From assembly GCA_003516865.1 (NCBI GenBank), contig DPBR01000043.1:1-11774 (forward strand): a DNA stretch of 11,774 nt, read 5' to 3'. This stretch comes from Oscillospiraceae bacterium. Its GTDB lineage: Bacteria > Bacillota > Clostridia > Oscillospirales > Ruminococcaceae. The position numbers were made by a program, and so were the translations under genes. Position 1 is the stretch's first letter. Every line of letters starts with the position of its first letter. Below are positions 5,799-11,774 of this stretch, one piece after another. Under the pieces are notes generated by a model, which was not told where the DNA came from, did no database searches, and saw nothing but the letters and a program-made list of their open reading frames with translations.

Positions 5799-7622
5799 TT
5801 ACTTTTTAAGCTTTGCTTCGGCTTTCAGGCGCAAATCGCGTTCGAGAATAGTCTTTCTGATACGGATATTCTTCGGCGTAACCTCGACAAGCTCATCGTC
5901 CTGAATGAACTCAAGGCTCTCCTCAAGGCTCATCTGCTTGTAAGGAATAAGCCTCAGAGCGTCGTCGGAACCCGACGCTCGCGTGTTTGTGAGGTGCTTT
6001 TTCTTGCACACGTTTACTACGATATCGCCCGCTTTCGGCGATACGCCGACTATCATTCCCTCGTATACCGGAACTCCCGCGCCGATAAACAGCGTTCCGC
6101 GTTCCTGCGCGTTGAACAGTCCATAGGTTATCGAAGTTCCCGTTTCCCAAGCGACAAGCGAACCTACCGTTCTTCTCGGAATATCGCCGTAATAAGGCTT
6201 GTAGCTGTCGAACACCGAGTTCATAACGCCCTCGCCCTTGGTATCGGTCAGAAATTCGCTTCTGTAACCGAAAAGTCCGCGCGACGGTATCAGATATTCA
6301 AGTCTTGTGCGGCTGCCGATGGGGTGCATTTCAACAAGCTCGCCCTTGCGCTGTCCCATTTTCTCCATAACCGCGCCGACCGCCGTTTCCGGAACGTCGA
6401 TTACAAGACGCTCCACAGGCTCGCACTTCACGCCGTCAATATCCTTATAGAGAACGCGCGGCGTGCTTACGGAAAGCTCGTAGCCCTCTCTGCGCATCGT
6501 TTCGATGAGGATTGAAAGGTGCATTTCGCCGCGTCCCGCAACGTTCAGCGCGTCCGCGGTATCGCTGTCCGATACTCTCAGGGAAACGTCTTTCAGCGTT
6601 TCGCGCATAAGCCGCTCTCTTATCTGGCGCGACGTCACAAATTTGCCCTCGCGTCCCGCGAACGGCGATGTATTTACCGAGAACGTCATTTCAACCGTCG
6701 GCTCGCTTATTTTAACGAAAGGAAGTGCTTCGGGGCAGCTTACGGACGTTATCGTCTGACCTATCGTAACGCCCTCGATACCCGAAAACGCGATTATATC
6801 GCCGACTGTCGCGCTCTCAACGGGGACTTTGTTCAAGCCCTCGAACTGGTTGAGTGAAACGATTTTCGCCTTATAGGGAGCGTGTCTGTCGTGATAATCG
6901 CAGACCATAACCTCTTGGTTCTGCTTGATTACGCCGCGCTCAACACGTCCGACGGCAATTCTTCCCACATAATCGTTGTAGTCGATTGACGATACAAGCA
7001 CCTGAAGCTCGCCCGTTTCATCGCCCTCCGGAGCGGGAATATGCTCGATTATCTTCTCGAAAAGCGGCTTGAAGTCAGTTCCCATTTGGTCCGGGTCATA
7101 GGACGAACAGCCAAGTCTGCCCGAGCAGAACACAACGGGGCTGTCGAGCTGTTCCTCGGTCGCGTCAAGGTCGAGCAGAAGCTCCAGAACCTCGTCCACA
7201 ACCTCGTGATTGCGCGCGTCGGGACGGTCGGTTTTGTTCACAACCACAATAATCTTGTGTCCAAGCTCCAGCGCCTTCTGAAGTACGAAGCGCGTCTGCG
7301 GCATCGTCCCCTCGAAGCTGTCCACAAGCAGCAAAACGCCGTTTACCATCTTCAGAATACGCTCAACCTCGCCCGAAAAATCCGCGTGTCCGGGAGTATC
7401 GACAATGTTGATTTTCACGCCGTTGTACATACAAGACGTGTTCTTCGCAAGAATTGTAATTCCGCGCTCGCGCTCAAGGTCGTTGTTGTCCATTACGCGG
7501 TCGTTCACCACCTGATTGTCACGGAACGCACCGCCCTGCTTCAGCATTTCGTCGACAAGAGTCGTTTTTCCGTGGTCGACGTGCGCGATTATCGCGATAT
7601 TCCTTAAATCATTTCTTACCAA
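5799..7622 (-). CDS. typA: Ribosome-associated translational GTPase TypA/BipA
   Basis: TypA is an EF-G-like GTPase that binds the 70S ribosome and supports 50S assembly and growth under stress or cold. The protein is 607 residues, the normal size. GTPase motifs are complete: AHVDHGKT (13-20), RERGITI (51-57), DTPGH (75-79) and NKTD (129-132); the G5 position reads FCSGR (165-169). Domain II (about 205-295), EF-G-like domains III and V (about 300-480) and the BipA-specific C-terminal domain with KKHLTNTRASGSDDALRL (541-558) follow, ending in a Lys-rich tail. The start is TTG at 7622: an in-frame TGA lies three codons upstream, the next Met is residue 26 inside the G domain, and MVRNDLRNIAII aligns with known TypA N-termini. 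The AAAGGAAA ribosome site is about 10 nt away. The rRNA pseudouridine synthase gene follows 5 nt downstream. Confidence 0.97.
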   Translation of the reverse strand: MVRNDLRNIAIIAHVDHGKTTLVDEMLKQGGAFRDNQVVNDRVMDNNDLERERGITILAKNTSCMYNGVKINIVDTPGHADFSGEVERILKMVNGVLLLVDSFEGTMPQTRFVLQKALELGHKIIVVVNKTDRPDARNHEVVDEVLELLLDLDATEEQLDSPVVFCSGRLGCSSYDPDQMGTDFKPLFEKIIEHIPAPEGDETGELQVLVSSIDYNDYVGRIAVGRVERGVIKQNQEVMVCDYHDRHAPYKAKIVSLNQFEGLNKVPVESATVGDIIAFSGIEGVTIGQTITSVSCPEALPFVKISEPTVEMTFSVNTSPFAGREGKFVTSRQIRERLMRETLKDVSLRVSDSDTADALNVAGRGEMHLSILIETMRREGYELSVSTPRVLYKDIDGVKCEPVERLVIDVPETAVGAVMEKMGQRKGELVEMHPIGSRTRLEYLIPSRGLFGYRSEFLTDTKGEGVMNSVFDSYKPYYGDIPRRTVGSLVAWETGTSITYGLFNAQERGTLFIGAGVPVYEGMIVGVSPKAGDIVVNVCKKKHLTNTRASGSDDALRLIPYKQMSLEESLEFIQDDELVEVTPKNIRIRKTILERDLRLKAEAKLKK

Positions 7623-7697
7623 AATCGTTCACTTTCCTTTGTTTTGCGGCGGCACGAAGCTTGTTCGCGGCAGCCTGATTTTTATTTCAACTTATCT

Positions 7698-7726
7698 ATT
7701 ATACAACTTTTTCCCGTCCACTTCAA
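7698..7726 (-). promoter_or_regulatory. typA promoter
   Basis: On the minus strand TTGAAG (7721-7726) and TATAAT (7698-7703) are 17 nt apart. Transcription should start near 7691, giving a leader of about 70 nt. As at gap, an unpaired TTGACA (7733-7738) lies a few bases further upstream and the -10 hexamer sits in the same local sequence, TTGTATAATAGA. The gap 7623-7800 (178 bp) holds nothing else I can support; no clear terminator for the preceding hydrolase gene is visible. Confidence 0.75.
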
Positions 7727-7800
7727 GAACATTGTCAAAAAAACGTGTTTTTAATTATATTATAAGAAAAACGCGCGTATTTTTTGTGCATTTTTTACAA

Positions 7801-8805
7801 TCACGCGGCAATTTCCTCTTCCTCGGTCCGAACCCGCAAGGAAGCGCCGTCGCTTATTATCACAACGTTTCCGTCCGCGGCGGTCGTGTAAATCTCATCG
7901 CAGCCAACCTGCGCAAGCCGTTTCAGAACTTCTTTGTGCGGGTGACCGTAGCTGTTGTCGCTTCCCACGCCGATTACAGCGATTTTCGGTCTGACTTTTT
8001 CGAGATAAGCCCTGCTGTTTGCGCCCGCGCTTCCGTGATGAGCGACTTTCAGCACGTCCGCGCTCACGTCAATTCCGTTATCGAGAATATCAAGCTCCGC
8101 AAGGCTCTCCGCGTCGCCCGTGAACAAGAACGTGTTCGCACCGTGCGTAAGCCGCGCCACAACCGAGAAATTGTTAAGCTCCTCGTATTCGTCGTAAAGC
8201 GGCGCGATTATTTCAAGCGAAGCGTTTTCGCCGAGCGTATAAATCTTTCCCGCAGCCGAATACTCGCGGTTTATCCCGCGATTTTTAATCGTATTCAGCA
8301 TTTTGCTGTAAAACAGCGTATTTGGCGCAATATCCCGCGGTATTTTCGGGATAATTACCGTTCCGACGTCAAAGCTTTCGAGTATTCTGTACATTCCGCC
8401 GATGTGGTCTGAATGAGGGTGCGTGGCAATTACATAATCCAGCCGCTCAACGCCCGAATAGCGTATAAACCCGATTACTTCGTCCGCGTTCTCCTCCTCG
8501 CCGCAGTCTATCAGTATATTGCAGTTCTTCGTGCGGATAAGCTCGCAGTCGCCCTGTCCGACGTCGATGAAATACACCGCGGCTTCATCGTCAAGCGGCT
8601 TTACATAAGGCGTTCCGCCGCCGCCGAAAAAGTGTACGATATCCGCGGACGAGGGTATGAAATCCCACCTGATAAACTTCTCGTTTACGAAAACAATCAG
8701 CGCAAACGTAAGTATCGCAAGCAATGCCGCGGACGCCGCCGTTTCAAGCAGCTTTTTAGCGCTTTTTCGGCTTTTTCGCGTATGATTTGCTTTTCTTCTC
8801 GCCAT
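7801..8805 (-). CDS. Membrane-anchored ComEC-type metallo-beta-lactamase fold hydrolase
   Basis: The 334-residue protein has a very basic N-terminus (MARRKANHTRKSRKSAKK), one hydrophobic helix at about 22-40, then a metallo-beta-lactamase domain probably outside the membrane. Metal-binding motifs are complete: HPHSDH (129-134), the Asp of TGD (231), and AHHGS (255-259) with a late GHPH (287-290). YFIDVGQGDCELI (78-90) is typical of the ComEC/Rec2 hydrolase branch, where the domain is thought to cleave nucleic acid or phosphoesters; here it stands alone without the ComEC channel, so the substrate is unknown. The ATG at 8805 has AAAGGAAC about 6 nt upstream. The frame is open 23 codons further to 8874, but that N-terminus lies inside ygiQ and lacks a comparable site. 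The first 50 bp overlap the end of ygiQ, implying co-transcription. Confidence 0.9.
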   Translation of the reverse strand: MARRKANHTRKSRKSAKKLLETAASAALLAILTFALIVFVNEKFIRWDFIPSSADIVHFFGGGGTPYVKPLDDEAAVYFIDVGQGDCELIRTKNCNILIDCGEEENADEVIGFIRYSGVERLDYVIATHPHSDHIGGMYRILESFDVGTVIIPKIPRDIAPNTLFYSKMLNTIKNRGINREYSAAGKIYTLGENASLEIIAPLYDEYEELNNFSVVARLTHGANTFLFTGDAESLAELDILDNGIDVSADVLKVAHHGSAGANSRAYLEKVRPKIAVIGVGSDNSYGHPHKEVLKRLAQVGCDEIYTTAADGNVVIISDGASLRVRTEEEEIAA

Positions 8806-10624
8806 TTCTGTTCCTTTCGGGCTTCGCCGTTCTCTCGGCAGGCTTTGACGGCGCGATAAGGCAGTCCTTTCCAAAGCCGATTAAGTCGCGGCGCTTCGCT
8901 ATCGTAAGCGCCTTTTCAACAAGCTCGCGGTTCTTCGGCATAAAATATTGCAGCAAAGCGCGCTGCATCGCCTTATCCTCCGTTGTCCGAGGAACGAAAA
9001 CAGGCTCCATCGTGTACGGGTCAAGCCCCGTGTAGAACATTGCCGTGGAAACGGTTCCCGGGGTCGGATAAAAGTCCTGAACCTGTTCGGGTCGGATATT
9101 GTGCTTCTTCTCGAAAAGCGCAAGCTCAATCGCGTCCGCAAGCGTACAGCCGGGGTGCGACGACATCAGATACGGCACGAGATACTGCTCTTTTCCGCAC
9201 TTTCTCGTCGACGCGTAAAATCGCTTCTCAAACTCCTCGTAAACCTCGATATGCGGCTTTCCCATATAGTCGAGAACGCGGTTTGAAGCGTGTTCGGGAG
9301 CAACTTTGAGCTGTCCGCTGACGTGAAACTCCACAAGCTCGTCAAGGAAACGGTTGTTCTTCTCCAGAAGCATATAATCAAAGCGTATTCCCGAACGGAT
9401 AAACACCTTTTTCACGCCCTTTATCGCGCGAAGCCTACGCAAAAGCGCGATATAATCGGAATGGTCGGCGTTTATGTTCTTGCATGGCGTCGGCGCAAGG
9501 CACTTTCTTCCCTTGCACAAGCCGTGTTCTTCCTGTTTCTCGCAGGACGGGTGACGAAAATTCGCTGTAGGTCCGCCGACGTCGTGTATATATCCCTTGA
9601 AATTCGGCTTTTCCGAGAGCATTACCGCTTCGTTATACACGGAATTTTCGCTTCTCGTCTGGACTTTTCGCCCCTGATGAAGTGCTATTGAACAGAAATT
9701 GCAAAATCCGAAACAGCCGCGGTTGTGGGTTATCGAAAACTCGACTTCCTGTATCGCAGGCACGCCGCCGAATTTCTCATACATCGGGTGATACGTTCTC
9801 ATATAAGGCAGCTCGTATGCGTAATCGAACTCGCTCTGCGTTACGGAGCGCTGCGGCGGGTTCTGAACGAGCATCATATTTCCGTGGCGCTGTACAATCG
9901 TTTTTCCGTAAACCTCGTCCTGCTCGTCGTACTGCTTGCGGCAGGATTTCGCATAGGCCTTCTTGTTCTCGCGGACAATCTCAAAGCTATCGCACTGAAC
10001 AGCCCCGAACGGAGTATTTTCGGGCTTTGTGAGATAACAGATACCTCGCAAATCGTGCATATCCGCAAGCTTTTGTCCCTGTTTGAAGCGGTTGAGCATC
10101 TCGGAGAGCGTAACCTCGCCCATTCCGTACATCAGATAATCCGCGCCGCTGTCAACCAAAATCGACGGCATTACGCTGTCGCTCCAGTAATCATAGTGCG
10201 CGAAACGACGCAGCGACGCTTCAAGCCCGCCTATCTCAATCTCAACATCGGGAAAAAGCCGCTTCAGCGCCCTGCAATATGTGATAACGGCGCGGTCGGG
10301 GCGCTTTCCGCCTATCCCGCCGGGAGAATAAGCGTCGTCGTTGCGCTTTTTCAGGGCTACCGTATAATTCGACACCATACTGTCGATATTCCCGCCCGTC
10401 ACCATAAAACAGTGCTTCGGCGTTCCGAGCGCGCGGAAATCATTGTCGCTGAGCGGCTGTGATATTATTCCGACGGAAAAGCCCGCCGCCTCTATCATAC
10501 GCGAAATAATCGCAATTCCGAACGTCGGGTGGTCAATATAAGCGTCGCCGGTCACGCAGATAAAGTCAAGCTGCTCTATCCCGCGCTCCTCCATATCGCT
10601 TCTGCAAACTGGCAAAAAAGGCAT
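8756..10624 (-). CDS. ygiQ: YgiQ-family (UPF0313) radical SAM protein
   Basis: This family of radical SAM enzymes has no established substrate. The 622 residues contain an N-terminal region (FICVTGDAYIDHPTFGIAII, 21-40; VTGGNIDSMVSNYT, 75-88) typical of YgiQ. The radical SAM cluster motif NRGCFGFCNFCSI binds the 4Fe-4S centre through Cys304, Cys308 and Cys311. Further conserved parts are DVGGPTANF (348-356), a Cys-rich stretch at 361-381 (four Cys) that could hold another metal site, and QVQDFYPTPGT-type sequence (514-524). The last 30 residues are a Lys/Arg-rich tail. The ATG at 10624 follows the upstream stop by one base, with GAGAGGA inside the preceding gene as ribosome site. The end overlaps the hydrolase gene. 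Family assignment is firm; function is not. Confidence 0.95.
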   Translation of the reverse strand: MPFLPVCRSDMEERGIEQLDFICVTGDAYIDHPTFGIAIISRMIEAAGFSVGIISQPLSDNDFRALGTPKHCFMVTGGNIDSMVSNYTVALKKRNDDAYSPGGIGGKRPDRAVITYCRALKRLFPDVEIEIGGLEASLRRFAHYDYWSDSVMPSILVDSGADYLMYGMGEVTLSEMLNRFKQGQKLADMHDLRGICYLTKPENTPFGAVQCDSFEIVRENKKAYAKSCRKQYDEQDEVYGKTIVQRHGNMMLVQNPPQRSVTQSEFDYAYELPYMRTYHPMYEKFGGVPAIQEVEFSITHNRGCFGFCNFCSIALHQGRKVQTRSENSVYNEAVMLSEKPNFKGYIHDVGGPTANFRHPSCEKQEEHGLCKGRKCLAPTPCKNINADHSDYIALLRRLRAIKGVKKVFIRSGIRFDYMLLEKNNRFLDELVEFHVSGQLKVAPEHASNRVLDYMGKPHIEVYEEFEKRFYASTRKCGKEQYLVPYLMSSHPGCTLADAIELALFEKKHNIRPEQVQDFYPTPGTVSTAMFYTGLDPYTMEPVFVPRTTEDKAMQRALLQYFMPKNRELVEKALTIAKRRDLIGFGKDCLIAPSKPAERTAKPERNRNGEKKSKSYAKKPKKR

Positions 10625-10625
10625 A

Positions 10626-11525
10626 TTATCCTCTCAAATTCTTCTCAATATAATCAAAATACGGCTTTCTGCGGACTTCTCCGCGATTGTCCGCAAACCA
10701 TTCATACGACTGCTTCAAGCCGACTTCAAGCGGCTTCGTTTCGGGCATAAGCGAAAGCATTTTCGTGACGTCGAGAAAATACTCGTAGTTATAAAACGGA
10801 AAGAAATTTCTCTGCTCATTATTCGGCTCGACAAAGCGGATTTCGGGCGTTTTTCCGAGCGTTCCGAAACAAGCCTTAACCCAATCGCAAATCGAAACGC
10901 TTTCGGGATTTCCGACATTGAAAACGCGCTCGGAGGGCTGCTTTTCAAGCAGAATTTCAATAAATCGGCACATATCCTCGATATCGAAAAACTGCAAGCC
11001 CATTTTCCCGTCATTCGGCATATAAAACGGCAAATCACGCTCCGCGCACTCAAAAACAAACGCTTCACGGTACAAATTGTTCATCTTTCCGTAAAGATAA
11101 GGCGGGCGGATAAAATATGCTTTTTTACAGTGTTTTGCAGCAAAATTCTCCGCTTTTATCTTGTTTATTCCGTAATCGCCCCAGATTTTGTTCGCGCCGA
11201 CTTCGTTTTCCTCGCGAAACGGCTGCGGAAGCGTTTCGGGATAAACCGCGCTTGAGCTTATCAGAATGTAAGTCCCGAAATCGCCCAACGCGCCGAGCAA
11301 ATTCCGCACATCGTCCTCGTTATACGCGCAGACGTCAATCACCGCGTCAAAGCTGTACTTTTTCAGCGTATCGCCTAAAGTATGCCTGTCCGCGATAATC
11401 GTGTGAACTCGCTCAGAAGGCGGTTTTGTTCCGCGGTTGAGGACATACACCTCGTTGTCCCTTGCGAAATACTCCGCCGTAAAACGGCTTGCAAACACCG
11501 TTCCTCCGGTAACAAGAATTTTCAT
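10626..11525 (-). CDS. NAD-dependent epimerase/dehydratase (extended SDR family)
   Basis: The 299-residue protein is an extended short-chain dehydrogenase with an N-terminal Rossmann fold. It begins MKILVTGGTVFASRF, where Val10 and Ser13 replace the second and third glycines of the usual GxxGxxG, a form I recall from clostridial members. The catalytic residues are visible: SSS at 90-92 and YGINK (Tyr118, Lys122). RPPYLYG (140-146) and GNPESVSICDW (205-215) match the sugar-nucleotide epimerase branch. The substrate is probably an NDP-sugar or similar, but no sugar-biosynthesis genes are nearby to narrow it. The ATG at 11525 has AAGGAG 7 nt upstream; that site overlaps the stop of the preceding amidohydrolase gene. 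It ends one base before ygiQ, so the genes are likely co-transcribed and translationally coupled. Confidence 0.9.
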   Translation of the reverse strand: MKILVTGGTVFASRFTAEYFARDNEVYVLNRGTKPPSERVHTIIADRHTLGDTLKKYSFDAVIDVCAYNEDDVRNLLGALGDFGTYILISSSAVYPETLPQPFREENEVGANKIWGDYGINKIKAENFAAKHCKKAYFIRPPYLYGKMNNLYREAFVFECAERDLPFYMPNDGKMGLQFFDIEDMCRFIEILLEKQPSERVFNVGNPESVSICDWVKACFGTLGKTPEIRFVEPNNEQRNFFPFYNYEYFLDVTKMLSLMPETKPLEVGLKQSYEWFADNRGEVRRKPYFDYIEKNLRG

Positions 11526-11534
11526 CTCTGCTCC

Positions 11535-11774
11535 TTAATCTCCGCAAATTTCCCTTGCAATTCGGTTCGCTCTTTCGTAAACCTCGTCCGCGTCAACGGT
11601 CGTGAATTTACCGTCCTCATAGAGGATTTTTCCGTCTACAACCGTCATTTTCACGTTCTGCTTCGAGCCTGCGTAAACGAGATTTTTCGCGATATTGTGA
11701 AGCGGCTGCATATTCGGCTGTCTGAGGTCGATAACCGCGAAATCCGCGCATTTTCCCGCCGCAAGCACATCGCA
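11535..11774 (-). CDS. Amidohydrolase C-terminus (MTA/SAH deaminase-like), cut by the window edge
   Basis: Only the last 79 codons are present; the frame is open to the window edge at 11774, so the start and the metal-binding centre are outside. The visible part, AAGKCADFAVIDLRQPNMQP then NLVYAGSKQNVKMTVVDGKILYEDGKF, is the C-terminal beta-sandwich strand pattern of amidohydrolases of the MtaD/SsnA/TrzN type. This branch includes 5-methylthioadenosine/S-adenosylhomocysteine deaminases and chlorohydrolase-like deaminases of nucleobases. The exact substrate cannot be told from this fragment. It stops 9 nt before the epimerase start and is probably part of the same transcript. Confidence 0.8.
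   Translation of the reverse strand, partial: CDVLAAGKCADFAVIDLRQPNMQPLHNIAKNLVYAGSKQNVKMTVVDGKILYEDGKFTTVDADEVYERANRIAREICGD

Noticed and set aside
7660..7682. Hairpin in the typA leader around CGAAGCTTGTTCG
   Set aside because: The stem is only 4 bp and the flanking GC-rich bases do not pair, so no riboswitch or attenuator is supported.
7741..7800. Possible terminator after the hydrolase gene
   Set aside because: A/T runs flank an ACGCGCGT palindrome, but there is no stem with a usable loop followed by a T run.
7516..8412. 298-codon plus-strand open frame across the typA leader and the hydrolase gene
   Set aside because: It crosses a promoter region and two conserved minus-strand genes, and its product is unrecognisable.
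8806..8874. 23-codon upstream extension of the hydrolase gene
   Set aside because: The extra residues lie within ygiQ, while the internal ATG at 8805 has a good ribosome site and gives the expected basic-plus-helix N-terminus.
9725..10462. 245-codon plus-strand open frame opposite ygiQ
   Set aside because: The conserved radical SAM protein on the other strand explains the sequence, and the antisense product has no motif.

Overview
The window comes from a bacterial chromosome, most likely a clostridial Firmicute (an Oscillospiraceae/Lachnospiraceae-like gut anaerobe). This placement is an inference. It rests on the style of the TypA, RluA-family and GAPDH proteins, strong AGGAGG-type ribosome sites, TTG starts, and consensus sigma-A-type promoters in AT-rich gaps between moderately GC-rich genes. 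Every gene I can support lies on the minus strand, so transcription runs from high to low coordinates. I see no tRNA, rRNA, CRISPR array, insertion sequence or phage gene.

Layout in the direction of transcription. (1) 11774-7801 is a tightly packed run: the 3' end of an amidohydrolase/deaminase gene (cut by the window edge), an extended-SDR NAD-dependent epimerase/dehydratase (9-nt gap), a YgiQ-family radical SAM protein (1-nt gap), and a membrane-anchored ComEC-type metallo-beta-lactamase hydrolase whose start overlaps the ygiQ end by 50 bp. They are probably co-transcribed, but no shared pathway is evident. (2) 7726-4816: a promoter, then typA/bipA (ribosome-associated GTPase) and, 5 nt later, an RluA-family 23S rRNA pseudouridine synthase, a sensible translation/ribosome pair. 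(3) 4815-3475: a 259-bp regulatory region rich in repeats, then a single-gene glycolytic unit gap (NAD-dependent GAPDH) ending in a textbook terminator. (4) 3423-37: a full-consensus promoter (TTGACA, 17 nt, TATAAT), a 342-residue three-helix membrane protein of unknown function, and a 744-residue protein with two LOTUS/OST-HTH-like predicted RNA-binding domains and a DUF3825-like C-terminal region, closed by a terminator.

The least explained part is unit 4. It is a self-contained two-gene operon pairing a membrane protein with a probable RNA-binding protein. The latter appears to be built from a duplicated [LOTUS + about 65-85 residue] module followed by DUF3825. The second point of interest is the gap leader, where two abutting perfect inverted repeats lie between the predicted transcription start and the ribosome binding site. 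The rest is ordinary housekeeping content.
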